A stretch of DNA of 64,000 bases from Salminus brasiliensis (Eukaryota > Chordata > Actinopteri > Characiformes > Bryconidae): contig NC_132896.1 of NCBI RefSeq assembly GCF_030463535.1, positions 24,923,709 to 24,987,708 on the forward strand. The letters run 5' to 3'. Under the pieces are notes generated by a model, which was given only the letters and a program-made list of their open reading frames with translations, searched no databases and had not been told where the DNA came from. A program made the position numbers and the translations under genes. Below are positions 40,801 through 53,697 of the stretch, piece after piece; within the stretch, counting starts at the first letter, position 1, and the number at the start of each line of letters is the position of its first letter.

Positions 40801-41440
40801 ACACTTTTAAAAATGGAACAAAGTGTAACTAATGTGAACAAAACTAATGTGCCAAAAATGGCTCAACAGTCTAATGCACTACAACTATGGCCCAGGGTCG
40901 AAGCCTGAGCCATGCCACTTTGCCATCAGCGGCCGGAGACTGAAAGAGCACAATTGGCCGTGCTCTATCCCCTCATCACTTATAAGTGATGTTGGCCGGC
41001 ACAGGTGTCTGTTAGCTGGTGCGGTGGAGCTGGGAACCTGTCCCTTTACATTAAGAGCATTGACTACCCAGTTCAAAAAGAGGTGGTGTCATTGCTAGTG
41101 ATAGGGGGAGTTACAAATGGGTGGGTTAAATGGCAAAACCAAAAGAGAAAAAGAGAAAAAATCAACACATTGACAAACTGGTTGTAAAGGAACTCCCTGC
41201 AATTGTGAGCAAAAAATGTTTAGGGTTCCCTCATTTGAAAACTACTGCCATAAAAAAAACTGCCTAAGAAACAAACAATAAAATCAATAGATGGTTCTTT
41301 GAAGTGCATTTTATGCATTCCTTCATTCCTTTGAAGGTTTAAAGTAACTACACGTATTGTAAAGGTTCTAGACCAGTTTATAAGTTCTTCCTAAAAAAAA
41401 GGTTTTTGACTTCTTTTGGCACCTTTATTTTTTGGTGTGT
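40801..41440. mobile_element. Possible third MITE of the GGTTCTTT family, split by a SINE
   Basis: The right end reads GGCACCTTTATTTTTTGGTG, like the termini at 43606 and 36725. The proposed left end ACACTTTTAAAAATGGAACA is a weaker match. The tRNA-derived SINE at 40850-41135 would lie inside. Confidence 0.35.
40850..41135 (+). mobile_element. tRNA-derived SINE, copy 3
   Basis: The head ATGGCTCAACAGTCTAATGC and a B-box-like GGGTCGAAGCC are followed by CCATCAGC, AGAGCACAATTGGCC and GCACAGGTGTCTGTTAGCTG, all shared with the other copies. The 3' end is near GGGTGGGTTAAATGGC. Confidence 0.8.
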
Positions 41441-41999
41441 AGTGTTGGACCAGTTAAGGGTTAAGTGACTACCTAAATGCTAAAGCCAACACTTATCATG
41501 TCAATATCTGATCAACTGCATTCAGAAGTATACATCTTCTGTGCAAAAGCATTTCAACAGTGATGGAATGTTGTTGTGCTCCAGCACAGTTAGATTACAA
41601 AAACTATAATGCAGGAGTTTAAACATGTGTGTGGTTTAAAACCTGAGGGGTTCATTCTCTTTTAAAGGCAGTACCCTCATTTTAGAGGCCTGTAAGTAAA
41701 TTATAAGCAAATAAATGAACAAACAAAATCATATATTCATGTTTAGTACTTAGTAACAGGTTCCATTTCAATCAGTTCTTGCCTGATGTCTGCAAACCAT
41801 AGATATCACCTGGAGGCTGGAATGTTCTGGCAGGTGTATAATGCAGCTATTTTCAGTTCCTGCTTGTTTCAAGAGGCTGATTAAGGTCTGCTGGGACAGA
41901 GTTAAATGGATGCTTAATGGGGTTCAGGTCGGGTGATTGATTTGGCCAGTCAGTCCCATTCCACTTCTTGGCTTTAAGTACATACAGTTGCATGAGAAC

Positions 42000-42950
42000 A
42001 TTTGAGCTTGGCCAAACTTTTTTTTTAAGTAGAAGTAGTAAACACAGCCTCTGTAGCTAATCCAAAACCTAAACCACAATATTTGTGGCAAATCCTATTC
42101 AGCACAGTTCCGCTGTCTTTCATAATATAAAAAAACAACACATTCCCTGACTCCTACAGCCTATAAGAAGAAGGTGTCTAACTTTTTTACAGTGCAGAAT
42201 GTTATTAAGAATTGGCAGCTCAAGGGAACTGTGGAGTTTAAGATGACATCTGGAAGCTCCAGACAGTTCTCTCTTAGTCTCTTAGGCTGGTAAGAAATCA
42301 AAATCATAACCCTCACATGACTGGCAAGAACCTGCAGCAAGGTTGAGGTCAGTCAGGAGCAGTCAAAATTTAACTCTTTGGCCACAGTGGCCAAACACTG
42401 TCTTCAAATGTATGAGAAGGATCTATCAAATGGTGTTGATACCAGTGCTGTTGGCAATAGTAAAGAAAAGAATGAATTCCACAATACCAGAAACGGTTGG
42501 ATGCAAATGTCAAGCCGTCTTTTGAATAGCTGAAACTGCAAAGAGGATGGCTTCAACAACAGGATAATGATCCAAAATATACCTCCTCCTCCTACCCGAG
42601 GAGAGTGCCTTCAAAGTCCCCTAACCTAAACAACGTAAAAATGAATAGTGAATGTGTGTGCATGCAAGCCTACCCAAGAAAATCTCTACTAAGAAGATAG
42701 AAACTGAAAAAAGAACTGAAAAATGTTTAGTTGCTACAAAAAAACATGTGCATGCTATGATTTCTACCAAAAGGAGTGTTCCTAAGTTATACTTTCATTT
42801 TTTTTTTATGTCAGGGAATATAGTAACTGTGCAAAAATATTATTACAATAGTGTTATATTGGATTGTCTACCGAGCTGTTTACCAGAAATCACGAAACGT
42901 GTCATTTGACCATGGGTTTCCAAACTTTTGCATACAATATACATGTAGTT
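42000..42950 (+). mobile_element. Decayed Tc1-like transposon
   Basis: Near 42555-42584 the plus strand still reads QQDNDPKYT, the second catalytic aspartate motif, followed by a degraded SPNLN. The right end reads CCAAACTTTTGCATACAATA and the left end has a weaker version of it. It is the same broad family as 25345-26360 and the solo end at 63331. Inactive. Confidence 0.75.
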
Positions 42951-43605
42951 GTTTTAGAATCATTTGTAAAGTCATTTGCATGCTACAATGTGATGCAACA
43001 TACACCATACCACCAAATTTGAAGCATCTGTATGCATCTGAGCAGGTAAGATGCTTCTGTAGACTTCAACCTTAATTCATCCTTCTGCTGCTGTCAGTGG
43101 TGTTATCAGCAGTAACAAGCAGTCAGCCTGTTCCACTGGCAGCTGTCTTTTTTTTAATCATGATTCGTTTTTCTCCATATACCACTACTGTGGTCCTCCG
43201 GCTCTGCCACGTTGCTTCTTTGCTAAGCACATCAGTTTCCTGGACAAGGGATTAACCCTAGTCCTGGACTACAAAGCACTCTGAATGGAGGTTCTCCAAT
43301 TAAAGGCAAACATAGTCCAGAACTATTGCCTATATCTTGGTTCAGGAAACCAGCCCTAATGTCAACGCCTAGAATCAACTCCAGCCCCTTTGTTAGCTCC
43401 CTTATAAATGAAGGATACAAAAAGACACATTTGACAAAAAAGGAACTGAGCGAGGAACTGTCCAATTACTTATGGCCCCATGAAATGGCTGTGTCAAGTT
43501 GCTGTGATTATTATATGTAATAAGCAGGTGTTTTACAGACATTGCTCTTATCCAAATTCAGAGTGCTTTAGCAACAAAAAAGGCCTATTACTCCACTGCA
43601 ATGTA

Positions 43606-43972
43606 AACTCCTAAAAATAAAGGTGCCAAAACTGATTCTTTGGACTGATGCCACAAAAAAATAATTTGGCTTCTTAAGGAAGAAAAAGATCCCTTTTTGT
43701 TATTGAGTTGAGTTGGAAGGGTATCAAGGGTATCTTTAGACTCTATGCTATATTCATCACCTAGGGATTAGTAAACAGCGAAGCACTTGTGTAAGTCGCT
43801 CTGAATGCAAGTGTTTGCTAAATGCCATCAGTGTAAAAGAGATTTTAATTGGTTAAAAGGTTCTTCACACTCACACATCTCTTTAACAAACATGCTTCTT
43901 TATGGAACCAAAAGTGGTTATTGTATGGCATCCCTCAAATAACCTTTTGTAGCACCTTTGTTTCTGAGAGTG
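43606..43972. mobile_element. MITE of the AAATAAAGGTGC/GGTTCTTT family carrying a nested insertion
   Basis: The left end AACTCCTAAAAATAAAGGTG and the complement of the right end (CACTCTCAGAAACAAAGGTG) form a TIR of about 30 bp. The middle (43780-43835) is an unrelated L2-type LINE/SINE tail, so the MITE is older than that insertion. Confidence 0.65.
43780..43835 (+). mobile_element. Decayed L2-type 3' tail nested in a MITE
   Basis: GTAAGTCGCTCTGAATGCAA and then GTGTTTGCTAAATGCC correspond to the L2-type tail, in plus orientation. The hairpin loop has mutated from GGATA to GAATG. Confidence 0.6.
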
Positions 43973-44420
43973 TGCTGGTAGTAGTGTAGCCAATGTGTGT
44001 TTGCTAGGTTTCAACACAGCATGTGGCGACCAATCACATGTACTCTTAAAGGTGCTAAAAATGTGGGTACTTTATGCGATGCCATACAAAAACAACATTT
44101 GGGTCATTGGTTCTTTAGAGAACCATGTTTGAGTAACAGTTCTGTAATCTTTTGTTTATGTTTTTTTGGGTTGCAGGTAGAACTCGTAAAATCTTTAGAT
44201 TAAACCTTAAAGAGGACTTAAGAAGGATCTTTAGGGCAGGGGTCTGAAGCCTTTCTGCTGTTTGTTCTGAAGTGCACACAGACTTCATTTTAGCACAGCC
44301 CAGTATCTTTGCTTGTCAGTCGTATGGGAAAATGTGAAAACTCAAAATTTTAAGGCAACATTATGCACTAAGATATTTTGTGCTTGTTCAAACAATACTG
44401 GTTATTTTGTGCAGGCTGTT

Positions 44421-44580
44421 ACATTTACATTTACATTTACGGCATTTAGCAGACGCTCTTATCCAGAGCGACTTACAAAGTGCTTTGCTATTTACCCAAG
44501 AAAACCTTAGCTAGTTAGAATAGGCTAATAATTCAAAAGATACCTCTAAGCTTAGACATTACTAAGGTAGGCAGGCAGAA
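44421..44580 (-). mobile_element. L2-clade LINE/SINE 3' tail
   Basis: The TTTACA-repeat tail (ACATTTACATTTACATTTAC) leads into GGCATTTAGCAGACGCTCTT and the intact hairpin CGCTCT-TATCC-AGAGCG. The stretch to about 44580 matches the same part of the other copies; beyond it the identity of the sequence is unclear. Confidence 0.75.
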
Positions 44581-45939
44581 CTTCCTTTTTGTTGAAAAGT
44601 TGCAGTTGCAAGGCACTTAGCAGTCTTACAGCCTTCAGAACTGAGGTCAGGCAGTCGAGCACTAGATAAACTCCAACTGCATACCTGAGAGAATGTAGCC
44701 TGTGGGGAACGACTACACTCTGGCACCCTGTTGAAGGGGTGCCAATGGAAAGGTTTCATACACTGCATGTGGGAGCGCTGTTCAAAGCCCCTGGTGTGCA
44801 AGACTGAGTTCGTCCGTGTGCCTTGTGTAAACATAAACCAACCAGACATGTTGTGAAACACAACACTGCTTGAACAGGTAACACAGATAATCTTGTTGGC
44901 ACAATATCAGGGTGAAGTCCAACAGCCTGACATGTTTTTGCTTGTTCATGCAAAGTAATTCTGATTTCCTTATCTCAGTGACTCAAAATCCTAAATCCTA
45001 AAGTGGCTTATTTATTTATTTACTTATTTAACCCAGTTTTACTCCTTCTCTTACTATACCTATATTTATCTCTGTTTTTTGTATTCAATTTAATTCAATT
45101 ATGTATTAAGTAACTGTGTATTATTTATTTATTTATTTACACATGAGAATTTAGAACAAATACTAATGTGTACTATACTATTAGAAAAAACCCCAAAACA
45201 CTACATGCCAGTTGTATCATTTTGTTTTTGTATGCTAGACATCACAAGCTTGAAAATGAGCAGGTATTAACAACACGATGCTCTTTCACTGGAGCACTAA
45301 ACACAGTGTTCTTTGTGTATTCCATTCAATTAGGCCAAATAATAGCAGTGGCTAACTTAACTACTGCCTATACTTCTAGATACATGTAAGGCTGCAAGTG
45401 GCCAGTCATTTGCATTACTATTGTCTAGTCTGTTCCTTGGCTGGCTTGTTGTTAAATACTTACCTACTGCTACCATATAGCCTGACATCATTGATACTGA
45501 AAGCATTTAAAAGAATTGTGCTGGGGCATTATGTGAAATTTATTGTCTGTTGTGAATGATTAAATAAATTGAAAGTTACATTTATGTAGCGTCTTTCTAA
45601 AACCAAAGAACGATTTACAATCAAACTATTAATTGTCATGATCCACTGTTATAGATTTTAACCGCAGTGATAAAAACATACAAAATGATATGATAAAATA
45701 ATATGCATGGTAAGACGGTGGGAATAATGGGCAGAAGAGGAGAATTTCAGTGCTACGAACACAACACAGAGATTTGAGTGATATATTTGTATACCATATC
45801 ATATATTCGCCACCTGTGTGTTTGGCTGAAAAACTAAAATAACCTTACATTACAAGAAACATACATTACTGTTTTGTGGAGGAGAAACCAACACCAGAAC
45901 GTCCCTATCCAGAGGATCCTGCTCTGTTATGCAGTTTTT

Positions 45940-46150
45940 CTGTCTTTACCTATTAGCCTCACAAACACCTGATAACGTCAGCATAACTGAGCCATTTCTC
46001 TGGGTAAGAAATGTTCTGGTGTTGGTTTCCTCTCCATGAAACGAAAAGAGCAGGCATTTGGACGTTTGGGTTTTAAATTTAGCGCCTTCAATCAAAGGAG
46101 CAGGTCCTCTTCTTTGGATATAGTGCACCGTAGCACTCCAATGTGTTGTG
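45940..46150. repeat. Unclassified dispersed repeat, copy 2, with a hairpin
   Basis: Related to 30008-30260. It overlaps an inverted repeat whose arms are 45878-45900 and 46013-46035 (17 bp perfect core GAAACCAACACCAGAAC, 23 bp with two mismatches) around a 112-bp spacer. Confidence 0.5.
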
Positions 46151-46299
46151 TTCGAAAGCTGGTTAAATAGCCTGCTGGCCTGTTGAGTTTGCACTGTGAG
46201 CTCCTTTATAATCATGCCCTCAGCAGTAGCCTGCTTCAGACTGCATTCACTTCAACCACGATACGACCACAAACCATTTGATAAGAAATGACTGGAAAT

Positions 46300-49200
46300 T
46301 CTACAAAATACATGTTCATTTGTTTTTCTACTTATTTTTAAGGGGCAACACAGCAATATTTTACTGGTGCACATGCCCCAGTTAATTGGGACTAGAGACA
46401 CCCCTGGGAATAGTTGTCAAACCTTTCTTCAGGGAACCCAAGATAGTCCAACCCAACTTAATACACATAATACATAATACATAGGCTTAAAGCAACATTG
46501 TGGACCGTCTGGGGAAGGATTTAAGAACCACTGCTTTAAAGGAAAAAAATGTGGTTCTTCTGTAGCACCGACCAAAGAACTACTTATATACTTATATTTG
46601 AAGATAAATACATATATGACTTTTGATGCATTTATTACACTTTATTAAACAAACCAGCATGAATAATTAGATCACATCTTAACTTGTTTGGGAGGACGTC
46701 TACATAATGAGTCACTATTCATCAGACTCCATTCTCATCTCCAGAACTCCACTAAAGTTCCCAGCACACCAACTCTGCAAGTTAAATAAGTAAGTGCTCA
46801 GTTTCCTATACAGGAACACACTGCATATCACTACGTATTGTCAGCACTTTATGATCTTGATGTACATGTATGGGACTGTTAGTTTACTAGTCTGCAGTTA
46901 CGGCAGTGTCAGTACGGACTATACTGAAATCCACGGTAGGTGCTAAGCATTAACCATACTGAACCCTTTAGGCACACAGTTGAGAGTGGTAGTTTTCAGA
47001 TTAGGGCAGGGGATTTCCTCTGACGGAAGAGAGGCTTCAAATAAGAACCTTTTCTTTGTCGAGGCGATGCTGTGCTGCGTTAATCAAGCAGAGCCCAGTA
47101 AAATGCAATATTCCTAATATTTTTGAGGGGAAACTTTGAGGTTCTCACTGCACCACCTGAGAGTCTAATCCAAAGGTTAATTACTTAGATTAGTCACAGC
47201 AACACAAGGGCCGGGTAATCTGCTTTGAGGGAGCTGGTTATACGTTTGTCCTGGTTTCTATTCTCGCCTTGTCTTTTGGTCAGCCTTTGAAGTCGCCACA
47301 GAGAGAAAGGAGAGAAATGAGCGAGAGCAGGCGCGAAAGAGACTGTGATCATCGCTGGGAGGAGAAGTGCGCTCAAGAGAGACAAGCAGGATAAAAACGT
47401 TTTACAGCTCCTGTCTCTTTCCATTCCTTACAGTTGGACTACATACATACAGCACATGGCAACATTATGATATAACCTTTTTCAGGACAAGAAAATGACA
47501 GATATAAATTCCACAAAACCAAGGAAAAAACAGCTTTTCTCCACAGACTTTCTCATGCCAAATAAATATGCACTGCTTTTTCTGTTCACTTTGGTTGTAG
47601 GTTATTAACTGAATGCTTTATTTCCTTTCTACAATGCATCTCTCAGATGAGATGATGAAAAACGTGCTTCCAGAGCGGTACGAGAGTAATACACAAATGA
47701 AAGATTAGCAAATTTAATTCATCACAAAGTACATCTTCTGTAATTGCGGTTTTATTCATGCTCAGTTAATGACATTTTGCTGCTAACCTTTTACAACACG
47801 TAATGCTTTCACATGAACTTCAAATGAGAGTATAGGTTTAAAATGATTAATAAGTCATTTCGATGAATGACTACATGTAGAGCACATGTGTGCTTGTAAA
47901 ATACTATTGGCTGGAACCTACTGCTGAAGAGGGCGGGTAGTGAAAAATATTCATTTTAACAGAGTTCATATTTGTGCCTTAATAGTTCATATTTTGTACA
48001 ATTCTGTCCTTAAGAGCTGAGGTAACAACTGCTGTGCAAAGCCACGGCTGTCCTGAGGGTGTACCTGAAAATGTCTCTCCTTCTACTTGGTTTATCTCGC
48101 TCTCTTTTTTTTCTCACACCCTTGTTTTCTCTTCGTGTTTGGTGTGCTGCTGCTAATGTGATTGATTTCAGTCATATTAATAGGGAATTCCACTGCTCTT
48201 TCTAAATTCCTGCTTAAGTCAGAGGTTGAGATGTAAACAAGGTTATTGGTGTAAAGCAGTTCACTGTAAAGAAATGTACTGACATTACAGCTGTGGTGAT
48301 GGCAACCAGGGGTCTCAATATCTACAAAGCAAATGCAGATGTTTAAATATGCAAAACCAAAAGGGGTACATGCCTGATCATGAGAAAACAGTAATTAATC
48401 TGATAAACCAAGATTTCTTTTTGGACTATTGTCTATTGACTATTGACCTTGTCTCATAACCCAGGCAGCTTATTCATGACCACATTTGGTGAAAATGTTC
48501 TGTAAGGAAACTTCTGTAAGGAGACAACACCTGCTTCAGACATCTGATTCCATTCACCACCAACGTCAACAAGCCTGGCTTAAATGCAACACCTCACACT
48601 GAAACCTTCTCAATGACTTTGTTTACATCTTAATAAGTTACCTGTGCAGAAATTCAGTGAAATCCACTGCACTGAACATTTCTCACTTTACCAAAAATAA
48701 GCACGGATTTAAAGTGAGTTAGTAATCCAAATAAGGTTTGCTTACACAAGCATATTAAATTATGTGTTGGGTCCTTCTTATGACAAAACTGGAACGTGGT
48801 TGTACCATGACTTATGTGCACATGTGGTAAGAAACTAAATGATTTCTTTCAGAAAAAGCCTATCAAAGAGTCTGGCTGGAAACCAACCTCGGAAATTCAA
48901 GAAAAAAAGCGTAAAGAAAAACACATCGGTTCTGGTGTGATGCCCGACATCTCTGCTTTCAATACTGAACGCTCATGTCACTACTGATACATCTCATCAG
49001 CCTTTTCAGGCAAAGTCGTAATCCTTTTGTGTTGGTGCCTTCCTTGGGCTCCTTCTCTGAACCCACCTCTTTCCTTGCTGACCCGTTTTGGCAACAGAGC
49101 AAATTCCCTTCTCGTTTAACGCTATTTACTAGTTACACATACCATAAAAGAGTATAGCACAAGGTTAATTTCTTGCTAAAAACTGCCTAAAAATAATGAA

Positions 49201-49929
49201 TATCAGTTACTCTTCTGGCTTCATAGTGACAGATGAAGATTATTTACATGCAGTCTCATTGCAGATTGAGAGTGACATGCCTGTCCGGTAAATAAAGAGA
49301 GATTTACTGTATGGCTCATACAGCTATCGTGTCTATGTGCTGGTTTCCTACTAATTTTGGTCCTCCCTCCAAAAAAAACCCAAACAAACAAATAAACAAA
49401 CAACCCCCCGACACACTTTTCATAATGCCAAAATGCCACTCGGCCGAGGACGCGTCTTTTTCACTAGGGATGGACAACATTCCAGAAAGCTTAAAAAGAT
49501 GTCCGGCTTTTTGGTTGACAGAAGGCAGAAGAGAGCCATCATACAGGGTAGAGCCGAAAGCCCTCTTCCGAGCCCTTTCAACTGGCCCTTTCATCACCTC
49601 GAACAGTTTTGTAGCAAAATGAACACCACAAAATAAACTCTACAGTACAACACTGTACTTCACGGAGGCCAGGAATTCTAGAGGTGGTTACACAAGAACT
49701 GGGAGCAGTCTCTGGTTGAGGGGAAGGCTGTGGTTCAGAAGGGGTGGTGAGCTTGAAGGGAGGGAGGGGAGTAGTTGACCACAGCAAGGGTTCTGCTGAG
49801 GGAAAGAGTCTGGATGGAGGTGTGTGGGGTGATGAATCTAGAAGCAACTACATCAACTACATCTCATCTCAGAGAGAGCGAGAGAGGAGGCAGGAGGCTG
49901 GGAGGAGGCGCAGGAACAGAGGTCTGAGC
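46300..49929 (-). other. Repeat-poor region 3' of kctd12, probably containing its 3'UTR
   Basis: No coding exon is seen. The stretch lacks recognisable transposons, unlike both flanks. KCTD12 transcripts in other vertebrates have long 3'UTRs, so part of this is likely transcribed on the minus strand. Minus-strand AATAAA signals (TTTATT on the plus strand) occur near 47619 and 47752; which one is used, if either, cannot be decided. Confidence 0.4.
47010..47430. promoter_or_regulatory. Candidate conserved non-coding / enhancer block downstream of kctd12
   Basis: This is repeat-free sequence with moderate GC between repeat-rich zones. Around 47160-47205 several transcription-factor-like words cluster: CTAATCC (OTX type), CCAAAGGTTAATTA (TCF/homeobox type) and TTAGATTAG. 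It lies about 2.5 kb past the kctd12 stop, so it could be 3'UTR or an enhancer. The call rests on composition and motif clustering only. Confidence 0.25.
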
Positions 49930-50919
<990 letters not shown>

Positions 50920-51149
50920 CTAAAAAGCCTCCCTCTTACACTCTGGTGACTAACTGGTACTGAATTTCACACAGAGCTGAGGAAAAGACCTATATTATGA
51001 GAAGTGTATCTGCCAGCCAGCAGGAGGATGGAGACCGAGTGTAGTCTCACACACACTCACACACACTGCCGCTTCACTTCACAAACGCAGTCAAGAGTCA
51101 GGGTTTAAACCGTCCATCAGGAAAGGGAGTTAGGAGAAGACGTTGAGAG

Positions 51150-51560
51150 CCCAAATCGTCTCTGCCGTTGTGGTCTTCAGCCCTGCTTCGCCGCTCTGAC
51201 AGAAATCAGTCTACATTCTGCTCGAAGACTTTAGCAACTCCCGGTTCCTCGCTTCGAAATCACTCCGCGCTCATTTAACTATGTCCATCGCCGCGTTCAA
51301 ACTTCGCTCCGGTTAAAGATAAGGACGAGGCTGGGATCAGTTTGGAAGAGAAACGTGAACGCCGAAGCCTCCGACTCTAGTCCTTCCATAACTGACGGGT
51401 CTGAGGCGACGGTCCTGCCCTCGCGAGCTCACGAGCTCTGCTTCGCGCTCACGCAGCTCCAACTGCCACAGCGTTCTATCCTCTAAGCCACGCCCACGCG
51501 CGCGCGACGTCACGGCCACGACGCTCCAGGTCCAAACGGTCCACCGGCCTTAACACGCTG
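51150..51560 (-). promoter_or_regulatory. CpG-rich promoter region of kctd12
   Basis: CpG density rises sharply here against AT-rich surroundings. At 51488-51496 there is a GC/KLF box (read on the minus strand as TGGGCGTGG), followed by an alternating CGCGCGCG stretch and a CRE-like site GTGACGTC at 51506-51513. No TATA box is evident at a fitting position. The cluster lies about 720 bp upstream of the kctd12 ATG, as expected for a CpG-island promoter with a long 5' leader. The exact start site is not visible. Confidence 0.65.
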
Positions 51561-52796
51561 TGAGGAGCCCCTCTCCAGGCTGAGACTGAGTGCAGTGTGA
51601 GCATGACATAGAACATGCTGTTCAGGAAAGCCCACAGAGCACAGTCCGAGTGTTTATACCGCAGCTAATGTCAACGAGCCAAATGACTGTCGATGAGAAA
51701 TGAGTGTCTCCTCTGGGTCTACAAAATACCGCCAGTTAGCAGAATGTCTAAATACGGTGCGACACTGACACCTAGTGGAGGAAATCAGTAGTTAATAAGT
51801 TCGTTAATAAGGTGCACAGAGGATTGGGTAGTTGTAAACAGTCAGTCTGAGTGGTTTGACGTGAAATGGTTAAAGGTGGAAAATGTATCGACTGGAAGTG
51901 ATCGGAATCAGGGGTGAGAAAATGATCTTATATGTAATATTATTATGGTAAGAGACACTCGACTCAGGCATAATTTTGGTTGCAGTTTTGGAGTGTTGGG
52001 ATCCAGTTTTCTTAACGTTGCCAAAACATTAAACATTAAATTAGAAAAATAATCTTTGTTACATTATCTCAACTATACTTGCACATTCCACATTAACATT
52101 ATCTTTAAATATATATTATATATATTATTATTATTATTAATTCCATTTTATTATATTCTAAGAAAATTCATTAAATGTTAAAAAAGACGTAGGTTCTCTA
52201 AAAGATCTTGCCAACCTTTATTTTAACAATCAAACATTTTTAAACAAGATTTTGTACACTTTAATAGTGCAGCCAGCAGCTCTCAGCGAAAAACCCGTTT
52301 TTTTAATGAACCATTAAATGTTTTAGTCTGTAGTTCTGTTCATTCTTCATAATCCTGTTTTCCATAAAAAAAACTTTCTTTAAATATATGTATGACTGAT
52401 AATATTTGCTATGATATTTAAGATATTTAAGATTCAATAATGACACAACTCCCACTGCTAAATCAACTCTAACATAATAAAATAAAATGTTGTTGTTGAA
52501 ATGAATAGTAGTAGTGCTGATGTTGTTTGTGTATTTACACATATATTGTCCTAACTAGGCCATACTGGGCAGCTAAAAGCCAAAGGTTTCACCAACCCAC
52601 TCACATGTGATGGAGTTGCACTGCACGCATAACAAGTTTCAATAATGCTGATAAGCCCTACAGACCTTCTAGATTCAAGATGTTTAGTTCAAGGTCTGAA
52701 ATATTATAAATGTGGAGCACAGAACAAGAATTCAATATATAGTGAGCAACTTACATTTTCCCAAATTTCACAGGTTTTTCTCCACCTCTCTGATGA
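51561..52796. other. Upstream flank of kctd12, AT-rich, nothing recognised
   Basis: The sequence falls from CpG-rich at 51550 to strongly AT-rich by 52000. No exon or transposon is seen. Confidence 0.5.
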
Positions 52797-53230
52797 TAAT
52801 AAGATAAGATAAGATAAGATAGTCCTTTATTAGTCCCGCAGGGGGGAAATTCACAGTGTAACAGCAGAAAGGGATAGCAGGACACTCAGTTACAAAAATT
52901 TAGATAAATAAATAATTTACACTATATACACACAATATAGATAAGAATTAAAAAAGCAATAAACAATATTATTTACAGTAAAAGACTCTTAATTGCACAT
53001 GGGGGTGCGATATTGCACATAGTATTCCCTGAACATGAACATGTGTGTGTAGTTAAGTGTGTGTGTATGTGGTTAAGTGTGTGTGTATGTGGTCCGCTGG
53101 GAGCAGTGCTGGTTGTGTAGTCTGACGGCAGCAGGAAGGAAGGACCTGCGATACCGCTCCTTCACACACTTGGGGTGAAGCAGCCTGTCGCTAATAACAA
53201 GCAGAACGACCATCAGAGGTGGCAGAAGTA
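52797..53230 (-). mobile_element. 5'-truncated LINE with end of reverse-transcriptase ORF
   Basis: The minus-strand 3' end has a TAAGA/TTATC repeat, an AATAAAGGACTA signal region and GTGAATTTCCCCCC. Upstream (53065-53210) the minus strand reads CVKERYRRSFLPAAVRLHN, the C-terminal end of a fish LINE ORF2. The clade is not assigned. Confidence 0.75.
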
Positions 53231-53511
53231 CACCTCTGTCCCATACTCAGGTTTTGGGGCTTTGTTTCATGCACCTGTATGAGAATGCAGTTTTCTGGAA
53301 AAGATGGAAGTTATAAGGATTTTCTTTCACCACTATAATATTCATTTTATGGAATAATAAAGTAATTTAGCAATTAAAATAAAAAAATAAATAGTAACTG
53401 TTAAATAAATAGTTACTGTTGCTTCATACATATTGTGCCAAGTCTTAAACAAATAGTATTATTAATAATATTATTTATTACTATTAAATAACAACTGCCA
53501 AATTAAAAATA

Positions 53512-53545
53512 CTCTATATGGACAATAGTATTGGGACACCTTCAT
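53512..53545. mobile_element. Solo terminal fragment of the CACTATATGGACAA MITE family
   Basis: TATATGGACAATAGTATTGG followed by GACACC is the terminus of the family seen at 34203 and 61511. No partner end is found nearby. Confidence 0.5.
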
Positions 53546-53673
53546 TCTGTTTCAAAAGTTACAAAAAAGATTTTAACCTGCTTTTGTTGGAATGAAAAGT
53601 CTGTAAAACAAAAACACAACAGTGACAATATATTGCAGCAGTTACAGCAAAGATAAAAAAAAATGTATAACAT

Positions 53674-53697
53674 ACACACACACACACACACACACAT
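53674..53697. repeat. CA microsatellite
   Basis: ACACACACACACACACACAC; poly-G runs lie further on at about 54062 and 54282. Confidence 0.9.
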
